DNA of 64,000 bases, from positions 248,001-312,000 of the forward strand of contig NZ_AQGU01000026.1 in the NCBI RefSeq assembly GCF_014905615.1, read 5' to 3'. Shown in pieces: positions 47,976-56,649 of this stretch. The stretch comes from Pseudoalteromonas aliena SW19 (GTDB lineage Bacteria > Pseudomonadota > Gammaproteobacteria > Enterobacterales > Alteromonadaceae). The notes under the pieces are model-generated. The model saw nothing but the letters and a program-made list of their open reading frames with translations. It was not told the DNA's origin and searched no databases. The stretch's first letter is position 1. Every line of letters starts with the position of its first letter. A program made the position numbers and the translations under genes.

Positions 47976-48878
47976 TTAATTAATTTTTTTAGTCAATTTA
48001 GCTTTTAAATTAGGGTGAGCCGACAGCCACTCACCCAATTGTTCAACGCCCGATAAATGCGGATAATGTTTTCTACATGCAAACACCACATTCCGCTGCT
48101 GATTAGGAAATATAGGTAAATAATCAATTCCTATACGTTCAGTGCACGCCAACTTTGGAACAAATGTAATACCGTCATCCATAGCCACCAGCGCAAGTAA
48201 AGTCTCTAAACTATTCCCCTGATACTGATTAGATACGTCAACACCGGCAGAAAAACAAAACTTTTGGGCTTGATCTTTAAAGCAATGGCCATCACTTAAC
48301 ATTAACAGGCTGCAATCTTGTAAGTCACTGAGTGATACTTTTTTATGCTTTGATAACGTATTGTCGTGCGAGACAGCAACCAAAAAGTCTTCTTTGTATA
48401 AATTAACAGTATGGTAATTTTTAAGCTCTGGCACATCGGCTAAAATTGCAAAATCGAGCTGACCACTATTAAGGGCCTCAAGAATAGTGGCCGTTTGCAT
48501 TTCAATAAACGAAAACTGGCTATCAATAAACGCCGCTTTCATCGATGTTAATAACGTAGGTAATAAATAAGGCGCAATGGTAGGAATAATACCTATGGTC
48601 AACTTGCCTTGCAGTGGCTCGTTAGACGTAGCGGCAAGTTCTTTGAGTATTTGCGTTTGCTCTAAAATAATCTCTATTTGTGTCAATAAACGAGCGCCTT
48701 TTACTGTTAAGGTAACCTGCTTAGTTGAACGGTCAAACAAAGTAACGCCAAGCTCATTTTCGAGTTTTTTTACTTGACCACTTAATGTAGGCTGACTTAC
48801 AAAACAGGCGTCAGCAGCTTTGCGAAAATGCTTATAGTGCGCTATTGCTTTTACGTATTCAAAGTCTTTTAAGTTCAT
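47976..48878 (-). CDS. oxyR: Hydrogen peroxide sensor-regulator OxyR
   Basis: LysR-family activator of peroxide defence. It has 300 residues: an N-terminal winged helix-turn-helix (about 1-60, ACFVSQPTLSGQVKKLE) and a C-terminal sensing domain. The redox cysteines Cys199 and Cys208 are in the exact E. coli OxyR positions (LSDGHCFKDQAQKFC). A good OxyR operator begins 16 bp upstream of the ATG, in the spacer shared with the divergent peroxiredoxin gene, pointing to autoregulation and peroxide induction of the neighbour. Confidence 0.95.
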   Translation of the reverse strand: MNLKDFEYVKAIAHYKHFRKAADACFVSQPTLSGQVKKLENELGVTLFDRSTKQVTLTVKGARLLTQIEIILEQTQILKELAATSNEPLQGKLTIGIIPTIAPYLLPTLLTSMKAAFIDSQFSFIEMQTATILEALNSGQLDFAILADVPELKNYHTVNLYKEDFLVAVSHDNTLSKHKKVSLSDLQDCSLLMLSDGHCFKDQAQKFCFSAGVDVSNQYQGNSLETLLALVAMDDGITFVPKLACTERIGIDYLPIFPNQQRNVVFACRKHYPHLSGVEQLGEWLSAHPNLKAKLTKKIN

Positions 48879-48893
48879 ATTCAGCTCTACGTG

Positions 48894-48930
48894 ATAGTTT
48901 ATAGCTATCAGTTTAATACAAACAAACGAT
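48894..48930. promoter_or_regulatory. OxyR operator between oxyR and the peroxiredoxin gene
   Basis: ATAGTTTATAGCTAT (48894-48908) matches the OxyR half-site consensus ATAGnTnnnAnCTAT perfectly. Seven bases later, ATACAAACAAACGAT is a degenerate second half-site, with the spacing expected for an OxyR tetramer. Confidence 0.82.
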
Positions 48931-48990
48931 TGGAACTATATTTAATTGTTCGCCATAATGGCTATCAACAAATCAAGAGGAACAAAAACT

Positions 48991-49719
48991 ATGTTAAACA
49001 ATATTGAAGGCCAAACAATCCCGAGCGTTACATTTGCAACTCGTCAAAATGACGAATGGAAATCAGTAACAACTGATGACATTTTTAAAGGTAAAACCGT
49101 TGTCGTGTTTTCACTACCAGGTGCATTTACACCAACATGTTCATCAACTCATTTACCACGTTACAACGAATTAGCGGGTGTACTTAAGCAAAATGGCGTT
49201 GACGAAATAGTATGTTTATCAGTAAACGATACCTTTGTAATGAATGCATGGGCTGAGCATCAAGAAGCGCAAAACATTACTTTATTACCAGACGGCAACG
49301 GCGAATTTACTGACGGCATGGGTATGTTAGTAGACAAGAACGACCTAGGCTTTGGTAAGCGCAGCTGGAGATACTCTATGCTAGTTAAAGATGGTGTGAT
49401 TGACAAAATGTTCATCGAACCAGATTTACCAGGCGACCCGTTTGAAGTATCTGACGCAGATACAATGCTTGACTACATTAACCCTAAGCAAGCTAAACCA
49501 GAGCCTGTAAGCATATTTACTAAACCTGGCTGTCCATTCTGTAAAAAAGCGAAAGCGCTACTAACAGAAAAAGGCTTCGCATACGAAGAGATCACGATGG
49601 GCTCAGGCGCATCACTAACAAGTCTTAAAGCAATATCTGGTCGTGAGACTGTTCCACAAATATTTATTGGTGGTAAACACATTGGCGGTTCAGACGATTT
49701 AGAAAAATACTTTGCTTAA
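48991..49719 (+). CDS. Peroxiredoxin-glutaredoxin hybrid (Prx5-Grx)
   Basis: A 242-residue glutathione-dependent peroxidase. The N-terminal Prx5-type domain (about 1-165) has the peroxidatic Cys50 in PGAFTPTCSSTH. The C-terminal glutaredoxin domain has the CPFC redox pair at Cys181/Cys184 and the GGKHIGGSDD glutathione-binding end. The start at ATG 48991 has AGAGGA upstream, and the longer in-frame ATG at 48946 lacks a comparable site. It lies divergent from oxyR across an OxyR operator. Confidence 0.94.
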   Translation: MLNNIEGQTIPSVTFATRQNDEWKSVTTDDIFKGKTVVVFSLPGAFTPTCSSTHLPRYNELAGVLKQNGVDEIVCLSVNDTFVMNAWAEHQEAQNITLLPDGNGEFTDGMGMLVDKNDLGFGKRSWRYSMLVKDGVIDKMFIEPDLPGDPFEVSDADTMLDYINPKQAKPEPVSIFTKPGCPFCKKAKALLTEKGFAYEEITMGSGASLTSLKAISGRETVPQIFIGGKHIGGSDDLEKYFA

Positions 49720-49734
49720 TTAAGTAAAAATTAA

Positions 49735-49754
49735 CAGGGGCTTTAAAGCCTCTG
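49735..49754 (+). terminator. Weak terminator/attenuator after the peroxiredoxin gene
   Basis: Hairpin CAGGGGCTTT/AAAGCCTCTG with one G-U pair and TTTATT after it. It may reduce but not block read-through into the oxidoreductase gene 20 bp later. Confidence 0.6.
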
Positions 49755-49773
49755 TTTATTAAAGGAAAACGCT

Positions 49774-51222
49774 ATGAAAGAATTGCAAACCGATGTTGTT
49801 GTTATAGGTGCTGGTACTGCTGGTTTAAGTGCTTATCGTAATGCTAAACAGTTTACACAAAACGTATTAATGATTGAATCAGGCCCTTACGGCACAACAT
49901 GCGCCCGTGTTGGTTGTATGCCAAGCAAATTATTGATTGCCGCAGCGGAAGCTGCTCATTCAATTGAAATGGCCCCTGCATTTGGTGTACATAGCTCAAA
50001 GCCTATCATTGACGGTAAGGCAGTTATGGCACGCGTTAAAAGTGAACGCGATCGCTTTGCTGGATTTGTAGTGGAAGCCGTAGATGAATTACCCGATGAT
50101 GATAAAATTCGTGGTTACGCACAATTTTTAGACGCTAATCGCGTACAAATCGACGATCATACAATTATTACCGCTAAGCGCTTTGTAATAGCAACGGGCT
50201 CTCGCCCTTCATACCCTGGCGTATTTAATAATTTTGGCGATAAACTGGTTATAAACGACGACGTATTTGATTGGGATGACCTACCAGAATCTGTTGCTGT
50301 ATTTGGCCCAGGCGTTATAGGTCTAGAAATTGGCCAAGCACTTAGCCGACTAGGCGTAAATGTAAAACTATTTGGTGTAGGCGGCGCAATTGGCCCACTT
50401 ACCGACCCTGTAGTAAGAGACTACGCAAACACAGTTTTTGCTCAAGAATTTTTTGTAGATACCGACTCAAACGTATCTGACATGATGCAAGTTGGCGACA
50501 AAGCACAGCTAACTTACACCGACAAACAAGGTGAGAAACACACCGAACAGTTTGACTACGTACTTGCAGCCACAGGCCGAGTACCTAACGTAGACAAGCT
50601 TGGGCTTGAAAACACCGGCATTAAGCTTGATGAACGTGGCGTACCCATTGCCGATGCACGCACTATGCAATGTGGCGACTCAAACATATTTATAGCGGGT
50701 GACGCTAGCAACATGATCCCACTGCTACATGAAGCATCTGATCAAGGTACTATTGCAGGACAAAATGCAGGGCGCTTTCCAGATGTACGAATAGGCTTGC
50801 GTAGAGCTCAAATTGCAGCGGTATTTAGCGACCCACAAATAGCAATGGTAGGCGAAAGCTACAAAAACATCACCGACCGCTTAGGTGAATGTGGTTGTTT
50901 TGAAGTAGGTGAAGTCAGCTTTGAAAACCAAGGCCGTAGCCGAGTAATGCTTAAAAATAAAGGCCACATGCGTGTTTACGCAGAGCAAGGCACTGGTTTA
51001 TTTTTAGGTGCTGAGTTTATTGGTCCACAAGCAGAGCACATTGCACATTTACTAGCATGGGCCGTTCAAAATAAAATGACCGTACCACAAATGCTCGATA
51101 TGCCATACTACCACCCTGTTATCGAAGAAGGGTTACGCACCGCACTGCGCGACCTAAACGCCAAACTTAAATTTGGCCCTGATATTATTAACCACTGTAT
51201 GGAATGTGGCCCTGGCGCATAA
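49774..51222 (+). CDS. Dihydrolipoamide dehydrogenase-like flavoprotein disulfide oxidoreductase
   Basis: A 482-residue FAD/NAD(P)H enzyme of the class I pyridine nucleotide-disulfide family. The FAD-binding GAGTAGLSA is at 12-20. The redox disulfide Cys43/Cys48 is in TTCARVGCMPSKL. A second dinucleotide motif GPGVIGLEIGQ lies near 185, and the active-site His is in YYHPVIEEGLRTAL near the C-terminus. No lipoyl complex genes are nearby. Position after the Prx-Grx hybrid suggests thiol or peroxide metabolism. The C-terminal NHCMECGPGA adds two cysteines, whose role is unknown. Confidence 0.88.
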   Translation: MKELQTDVVVIGAGTAGLSAYRNAKQFTQNVLMIESGPYGTTCARVGCMPSKLLIAAAEAAHSIEMAPAFGVHSSKPIIDGKAVMARVKSERDRFAGFVVEAVDELPDDDKIRGYAQFLDANRVQIDDHTIITAKRFVIATGSRPSYPGVFNNFGDKLVINDDVFDWDDLPESVAVFGPGVIGLEIGQALSRLGVNVKLFGVGGAIGPLTDPVVRDYANTVFAQEFFVDTDSNVSDMMQVGDKAQLTYTDKQGEKHTEQFDYVLAATGRVPNVDKLGLENTGIKLDERGVPIADARTMQCGDSNIFIAGDASNMIPLLHEASDQGTIAGQNAGRFPDVRIGLRRAQIAAVFSDPQIAMVGESYKNITDRLGECGCFEVGEVSFENQGRSRVMLKNKGHMRVYAEQGTGLFLGAEFIGPQAEHIAHLLAWAVQNKMTVPQMLDMPYYHPVIEEGLRTALRDLNAKLKFGPDIINHCMECGPGA

Positions 51223-51250
51223 ACCATTTACCACATAGACACGCTCTAAC

Positions 51251-51279
51251 AAAAGCCAAAGTGTTTACTTTGGCTTTTT
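51251..51279 (+). terminator. Terminator after the oxidoreductase gene
   Basis: AAAAGCCAAAGT/ACTTTGGCTTTT hairpin with a T-rich run on the plus strand. Confidence 0.9.
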
Positions 51280-51363
51280 GTGTGTTTTTTTTAAGCAGAT
51301 CTCTCAAAAAAAATATTAGCTGTTACACTCAATTGATATCTCAATTAAAAAAATGGAACAGCC

Positions 51364-52296
51364 ATGCCCAATAATAAATTTAGACTAGTCACTCGCAGCG
51401 ATTTTGATGGCCTAGTATGCGCCGTACTGCTCAAAGACTTAGACCTAATAGACGACATTGTATTTGTTCACCCAAAAGACATGCAAGATGGGAAAATAGA
51501 TATTACCGAAAACGATATCACCACTAACCTCCCCTACGTTGCAGGCTGCCACATTGCATTTGATCATCACCTAAGCGAAACCGTTCGTAACTCAAGCGAC
51601 ATTAAAAACCATATTATCGACCCATTCGCCCCATCGGCTGCTCGTGTTGTGTATGACTACTATGGCGGCGTAGAAAAGTTTCCAACTATTTCCACAGAAA
51701 TGATGGAAGCGGTAGACAAAGGTGATGCAGCTCAGTTTTCAAAAGACGAAATATTAAACCCAACAGATTGGGTATTAATGAACTTTATTATGGATGCACG
51801 CACTGGCCTTGGTCGTTTTCGCGAGTTTAAAATTTCAAACTACCAATTAATGATGAAACTCATTGACGCCTGCAAAGATCAAAGCATTGAGAAAATACTA
51901 CAAATGGAAGACGTAGCCGAACGCGTTGCTTTGTATAACGAACATAATCAACAGGCAAAAGAACAAATAAGCCGCTGCGCTGCAGTCCATAACAATTTAG
52001 TAGTGCTTGATTTAACTAAAGAAGAAACTATTTATGCCACCAACCGCTTTGTAATTTATGCCATGTACCCTAACTGCAATATCTCGATTCATAAAATGTG
52101 GGGGCTTAAAAAGCAAAATATTGTGTACGCGATTGGTAAATCAATCACTAACCGCAGTTCAAACACCAATGTTGGCGAACTGTGCCTTAAATACAATGGT
52201 GGCGGGCATTTAAATGCAGGTACTTGCCAAGTAGAAACAAACCAAGCCAAAACGGTATTAAGTGAATTAATTAATACAATTACAAGTGATGGTTAG
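51364..52296 (+). CDS. DHH-family phosphoesterase (exopolyphosphatase-like)
   Basis: A 310-residue cytoplasmic protein of the DHH phosphoesterase superfamily. The metal-binding RSDFDGLVCA (Asp13/Asp15) and FDHHLSE (DHH motif near 79-81) are clear. The C-terminal glycine-rich segment YNGGGHLNAGTCQV is the DHHA1-like substrate-binding loop. Family members hydrolyse polyphosphate, pyrophosphate, cyclic dinucleotides or short RNA, and the substrate here is not readable. Single gene, no operon partners. Confidence 0.85.
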   Translation: MPNNKFRLVTRSDFDGLVCAVLLKDLDLIDDIVFVHPKDMQDGKIDITENDITTNLPYVAGCHIAFDHHLSETVRNSSDIKNHIIDPFAPSAARVVYDYYGGVEKFPTISTEMMEAVDKGDAAQFSKDEILNPTDWVLMNFIMDARTGLGRFREFKISNYQLMMKLIDACKDQSIEKILQMEDVAERVALYNEHNQQAKEQISRCAAVHNNLVVLDLTKEETIYATNRFVIYAMYPNCNISIHKMWGLKKQNIVYAIGKSITNRSSNTNVGELCLKYNGGGHLNAGTCQVETNQAKTVLSELINTITSDG

Positions 52297-52411
52297 TCAA
52301 TAACACCATAATAGCTGGGGCGTGTTCTGGCTATTATGTAAAACATAGACCTCGCAAAACACCTCATATATTTATAGAATAATAACCCACTTAAAAGGAG
52401 TTATTATTTTG

Positions 52412-53008
52412 ATGAACAATATAGAAAACTTTGAACAAACCCTATATTTAGATGCGAAAGCAGGATTCACTAAAATTGTACACGATCACGGTCACGATCT
52501 TTATGTACTCGGGTTTTATCACACTGGAAGCTACAGCCTGCTGCCAATGTTTAATACTTTATCCGATTTAAAAGAAGTCTTTGAAGAAGAATACGATAAC
52601 GAAGAGGATGACTTTTTATTGGCAAAATGGAATCCGGATGACTTTCCTTCACTTGAAACCTACTCTGAATACTTTACCAGCACTGAAGAAGCTTGCTATG
52701 AACTCAATGATACAGATTTCAGTGTAACTGATGAACAATCACAACAGCACTGGCAACAATGGTTACAAGCATTAGAACGTGTGTTAATTCGTCTCGACAC
52801 CGAAGGCGTGTTTACAAACGGCATTAATCGTAACAAAGTCACCTTAGCAATACTTGCATATGATGAAACCGAAGCCGTTCAATTTGAAAGAATCAAGCGC
52901 ATTAATCCGCCCGCTGTTTTAGAAAGTGTTAAAACAGATTTTGAGACAATGATTGCCAGCCGCAATAAAGTAGAGCAATTAGTAATGGCAGAATTTGAGA
53001 ATATGTAA
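52412..53008 (+). CDS. DUF4303-like protein
   Basis: A 198-residue acidic soluble protein without signal peptide. The pattern of an N-terminal helix, a YVLGFYHTGSYSLLPMFNT strand region, WNPDDFPSLE and a long C-terminal helical half resembles the DUF4303 family. Function is unknown. Some relatives occur near toxins as possible immunity proteins, but no toxin partner is seen here. A TTG three bases upstream of the ATG is an alternative start, and both are served by AAGGAG. Confidence 0.6.
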   Translation: MNNIENFEQTLYLDAKAGFTKIVHDHGHDLYVLGFYHTGSYSLLPMFNTLSDLKEVFEEEYDNEEDDFLLAKWNPDDFPSLETYSEYFTSTEEACYELNDTDFSVTDEQSQQHWQQWLQALERVLIRLDTEGVFTNGINRNKVTLAILAYDETEAVQFERIKRINPPAVLESVKTDFETMIASRNKVEQLVMAEFENM

Positions 53009-53026
53009 CAAGAGCGATAATTTTTA

Positions 53027-53446
53027 TTAAAAATACCGCTTTGCTTTTTCACATGTAGCCCCTGATATTGGGATTGATAATTTACTCGCTTTATCAGGGC
53101 ATAGCTTCATTAAAAGATTGACTGCAAAGCGCTCGCACCTTGGCAAAGTATACAGTTCATACTCTTGAGTAACACCAAGCGCAGATTGATAACTTAGCTG
53201 ATCAAAGTATTCATTAGCACCTAAAGCAACAACTTTCTTTTTTGACTCTTCAGATGAGTGATAAATTTTACTTAGTATATCATTAGTAAAATCGACAACA
53301 GTGTTACTCTCAAATAAATTATTTTTCAAGGAGCAAACATTAAGATAAGGAGTCGCTTTGCCCACATCAAAATATACATCCCCCCCAACTGCAGACTGAC
53401 TAAAAAGTATGATACCCATAGTACAAAGAGGCTTAACTAGTCGCAC
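53027..53446 (-). CDS. Small secreted protein, function unknown
   Basis: A 139-residue protein with a likely Sec signal peptide (about 1-21, MRLVKPLCTMGIILFSQSAVG) and several cysteines (including Cys38, Cys103, Cys116 and Cys132) that could form disulfides in the periplasm. It starts at a GTG inside the end of the upstream membrane-protein gene with GGAGAG before it, so the two are co-translated. I do not recognise the family. Confidence 0.6.
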   Translation of the reverse strand: MRLVKPLCTMGIILFSQSAVGGDVYFDVGKATPYLNVCSLKNNLFESNTVVDFTNDILSKIYHSSEESKKKVVALGANEYFDQLSYQSALGVTQEYELYTLPRCERFAVNLLMKLCPDKASKLSIPISGATCEKAKRYF

Positions 53447-53727
53447 CTCTTATCTCTCCATATTTTAAGCAAACCATGTATGTTGCTCCAAAAAACAACA
53501 AACAAAACTATAAATAAGCTAACACTTGCCGATTCCGTTATAGCCCAGACTATAGTGACTGTAAGTGAGGTTAATAATACTGAAAAAACAAATGCAATTT
53601 GTACAATGTTTGTAGCTAAGTTTTCATCTGTTTTCTTCAGAATTATTTCACGTCGAGCATAATAATGTATACCAAGTAAGCAGATCAAAATAATGGCACA
53701 TTGAACATGATTAAACAGGACAGCCAC
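53437..53727 (-). CDS. Small membrane protein, function unknown
   Basis: A 96-residue protein with about three membrane-spanning segments (residues about 6-23, 42-62 and 68-86) and a basic C-terminus. It begins at GTG (no ATG available) with a weak ribosome site. It overlaps the following secreted-protein gene by 10 bp, making a two-gene unit. Family not recognised. Confidence 0.55.
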   Translation of the reverse strand: MAVLFNHVQCAIILICLLGIHYYARREIILKKTDENLATNIVQIAFVFSVLLTSLTVTIVWAITESASVSLFIVLFVVFWSNIHGLLKIWRDKRCD

Positions 53728-53908
53728 TCTAGTTGTACAAATAGTATTGTGTCATTAAATTTACTTTTTTGACCAAGAATTCACCTCTTTTTGTATTATT
53801 ATTCACAAAGCACACATTAAATAAGTCATTATCACTCTTAAACCTAAATTACGCGCATGAAAATGACTGCATAATTGCAGTTTTAACTTTTATTGAATGG
53901 TTTTTAAT

Positions 53909-54883
53909 TTATGCCAGTAGCTTTTCGCAGTTGCTAATATTTGTTCGCCGTTTACGCTTTAAGTTTTCACAGTAACTTGATTGTGAAGTGGGTCTCCCTA
54001 CTGCACCATGAAATACGCGCGTAAATTGTGTGGTGAGTTTTAACCAGTTTTCAGGGGAAACATTAACCCTTTCGAGTAAGGGTAAGTGTGTACTTTTAAT
54101 ATACCCGCGTTTATCTTCTCGTATACAACGCCCTGTTAATTCAACAAGTTCAAGGTACGATTTAAGCTCAAACGGGAGTCCTTTTGGCATTATTTGACGT
54201 GGCATGCCTGCAAAGCGGAGAAGTTGTTTTGGTTGTTTTCCTTCCATTGCACATGTTAAGCGTAGTTGGGCGCTGGTATGGTCAGATTCTTCTGGGGTGT
54301 TAGCCATTTTAGCTCTGATTGGGTTTAAGTCGACATACGCCATACAAGCTACCAATGCGGCTTCATCAAGAAGTGCTTGTGACCTAAACCGCCCTTCCCA
54401 GAACCTACCTGTGCAGTTATCTTCTTTGTTTGCTCTGCGCGCAATGTCTTCATTTAATAACCTCATAAACCAACTAATAATTGATAGGCGTTCTCGGTAT
54501 TCCTTTACTGTTTGATTAAAAAAGATAAGTTCAGCTTTACTTAGCTTCTCACCCTGTATGTACTTTTGCGTAAGTACAGTGCCCTTACACAGCTTGTGCC
54601 AGCGAATAACAATCGCTTTATCATTCAGCCTATTCGCTTTTTTATCATCAACATACAGGACTAAATGGGTGTGGTTACTCATAACAGCATAAGCACAGAC
54701 GTCTATACAAAATATCTTAGCTAACTCAAGCAGTTTGTCTTCAACCCACCCTCTGCGGTGTTCGTAAGATTGACCAGTAAAATAGTCTTCACCGCACAAA
54801 AAAGCACGCCGAACACAACGTGATATACAGTGATAATACTTTGTATCAACCAAACTTACTTGACGCTTTCTTGCGATAGCCAT
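53909..54883 (-). CDS. REP-associated (Y1/HUH) transposase
   Basis: A 324-residue transposase of the IS200-like Y1 superfamily, RAYT/TnpA-REP group. The N-terminal YYHCISRCVRRAFLCG is typical of the group. NHTHLVLYV holds the HxH metal-binding pair near residue 72. VACMAYVDLNPIRA and SDHTSAQLR follow in the C-terminal half. The frame extends 20 codons further upstream but ATG 54883 (MAIARKRQ) is preferred. Its first 68 codons and upstream region are repeated at 55043-55332. Confidence 0.85.
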   Translation of the reverse strand: MAIARKRQVSLVDTKYYHCISRCVRRAFLCGEDYFTGQSYEHRRGWVEDKLLELAKIFCIDVCAYAVMSNHTHLVLYVDDKKANRLNDKAIVIRWHKLCKGTVLTQKYIQGEKLSKAELIFFNQTVKEYRERLSIISWFMRLLNEDIARRANKEDNCTGRFWEGRFRSQALLDEAALVACMAYVDLNPIRAKMANTPEESDHTSAQLRLTCAMEGKQPKQLLRFAGMPRQIMPKGLPFELKSYLELVELTGRCIREDKRGYIKSTHLPLLERVNVSPENWLKLTTQFTRVFHGAVGRPTSQSSYCENLKRKRRTNISNCEKLLA

Positions 54884-54970
54884 GTGACACCCTGCTGGTT
54901 TTTGCACTAAACAAAGACTAGTACTTCGTTTCACAAAGTGCAAAAATTAGAATGGGTGTCATTGTTATTA
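54681..54970. repeat. Duplicated 5' part of the transposase, copy A
   Basis: 290 bp identical, as far as read, to 55043-55332, offset 362 bp. It spans the transposase start region and the upstream AATGGGTGTCATT sequence. Perfect identity indicates a recent event. Confidence 0.9.
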
Positions 54971-54982
54971 ATTGTTATTAAA

Positions 54983-55042
54983 ACAAAGACTAGTACTTCG
55001 TTTCACAAAGTGCAAAAATTAGAATGGGTGTCATTGTTATTA
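54983..55042. repeat. Third copy of the 60-bp transposase end sequence
   Basis: ACAAAGACTAGTACTTCG through TCATTGTTATTA, also at 54911-54970 and 55273-55332. It may be the element's terminal/REP-like recognition region. Confidence 0.88.
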
Positions 55043-55245
55043 ATAACAGCATAAGCACAGACGTCTATACAAAATATCTTAGCTAACTCAAGCAGTTTGT
55101 CTTCAACCCACCCTCTGCGGTGTTCGTAAGATTGACCAGTAAAATAGTCTTCACCGCACAAAAAAGCACGCCGAACACAACGTGATATACAGTGATAATA
55201 CTTTGTATCAACCAAACTTACTTGACGCTTTCTTGCGATAGCCAT
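55003..55245 (-). pseudogene. Truncated transposase copy
   Basis: The first 68 codons match the transposase at 53909-54883 exactly. The frame then runs into the end repeat and stops after a few unrelated residues. It lacks the HxH site, so it is non-functional. Confidence 0.88.
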
Positions 55246-55332
55246 GTGACACCCTGCTGGTTTTTGCACTAAACAAAGACTAGTACTTCGTTTCACAAAG
55301 TGCAAAAATTAGAATGGGTGTCATTGTTATTA
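55043..55332. repeat. Duplicated 5' part of the transposase, copy B
   Basis: The 290-bp partner of 54681-54970. Immediately after it is a perfect 9-bp hairpin, GCTAAAGCT/AGCTTTAGC (55333-55358). Confidence 0.9.
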
Positions 55333-55716
55333 GCTAAAGCTAACTATTGAGCTTTAGCACTTATCAAACACCAGATTAAGCAAAAAAATTACCTTTAGCT
55401 TATCATTGCCAGAATGGCAAAAAGGGTCTTACTTGGAGTTCTGTAAATAACTGTACTGAATAAAATAACAATCACTCTCGCTTTCATATTTAGCTTTGAG
55501 CTCTTTTGATGAGTAGAAGCCTAATTCTGTTCGATAATATTATTAATCGTCGTTTTGCTAACGAATAGCATACCGTATTCTTTGATATATTTTAATATAT
55601 TGTTTACATTGGTAATTGTTGGTGAAATTATTTAAGTATGCGACACCGTCGTTCTACAGTCTCGTGTACTGCTAAAATGACATAGAATAAGTAGTTAAAA
55701 ATATAAGGGAATTTAG
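55333..55716. other. 384-bp non-coding spacer
   Basis: Holds the hairpin at 55333-55358, a short TTGCCA-GAA-TGGCAA palindrome near 55405-55420 and AT-rich sequence. No gene is visible. The palindromes may be REP-like targets of the neighbouring transposase, which is inference. Confidence 0.5.
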
Positions 55717-56523
55717 ATGGCCTCTGAGCTGCTAAGAATAAAAAAAAGGAAAGAAACACGGCAAGAAATGATTTCCTTGTACGAAAAATCGGATCAGGTT
55801 CTACTGATACACTATTCTTGTGAGTCGTTTTATGACATTAAAGATGGAAGAACTCCAAGAGTTACATCTATTGCTGTTAGAAATTTAAAAACAGCTCAAA
55901 CAGAAAGTTTCTCTGTTCATAAAATTGCAGAACGAAGTGATATCTCAATAAATGATATACCTGCTCGATACGATGAACTTGAAAAAAAAATGCTTGAAGA
56001 GTTTTTTGAATTCATAAAATACAGGCAGACTTTTCACTTTGTTCATTGGAATATGCGTGATGGCGCATATGGTTTTTCAGCAATTGAACATAGATTTCAA
56101 GCTCTAGGTGGCGACCCGTACAAAATACAAGACGACAAAAAAACTGACTTGGCTCGAGCACTTATATCACTATTTGGTCGCCAGTACGTGGGTCACAGTA
56201 AAGCAGGTCGATTTCTAGCTATTGTCGAATTAAACAAAATAACTGATAAAGATGCTTTGACCGGAAAGGAAGAGGCGGATGCTTTTGAGGCTGGGGAATA
56301 TGTTCAATTACATCGTTCGACGTTACGGAAAATTGATTGTATGTCGAATATATTTGAAAGAACTATTGATGGTTCTTTAATCACCAATGCTTCTTGGCAA
56401 GATCAGTATGGAATTCACCCTAAAGCGCTCATTGAGTACGTGAGAGATCATTGGTTATGGTCTGTTGTTGTTATCATAGCTATAATTTCAGGCCTTGTTG
56501 GAAAAATAGCAGGTTTGTTCTAA
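55717..56523 (+). CDS. Membrane-anchored protein of unknown function, possible degenerate exonuclease fold
   Basis: A 268-residue protein with a basic N-terminus, a large soluble part and one C-terminal membrane segment (about 246-264), so the body probably faces the cytoplasm. The soluble part shows features reminiscent of a DnaQ-like 3'-5' exonuclease: VLLIHYSCESFYD (28-40) where a DxE strand would be, FHFVHWNMRDGAYG near 107-119, and TGKEEADAFEAGEY near 182-195 resembling the third motif. The first catalytic Asp is not present, so activity is doubtful. AAGGGA ribosome site. It lies 126 bp before an ADP-ribosyltransferase-like gene. I do not recognise the family. Confidence 0.6.
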   Translation: MASELLRIKKRKETRQEMISLYEKSDQVLLIHYSCESFYDIKDGRTPRVTSIAVRNLKTAQTESFSVHKIAERSDISINDIPARYDELEKKMLEEFFEFIKYRQTFHFVHWNMRDGAYGFSAIEHRFQALGGDPYKIQDDKKTDLARALISLFGRQYVGHSKAGRFLAIVELNKITDKDALTGKEEADAFEAGEYVQLHRSTLRKIDCMSNIFERTIDGSLITNASWQDQYGIHPKALIEYVRDHWLWSVVVIIAIISGLVGKIAGLF

Positions 56524-56649
56524 ATATATTGTCTTTACTAAATAAACATATCTGTCATTGTTTCTAGTTTTCAATTAAACATAAACCCAATGTTGGTAAT
56601 TAACATCGTCCAAGCTCAATAGATGCTTTTAGAGAATATTTAACAAGTA

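Noticed and set aside
49774..51222. Possible true lpdA of a dehydrogenase complex
   Set aside because: No E1 or E2 genes are adjacent, and the neighbour is a peroxide-response gene. The family is clear but the complex assignment is not supported.
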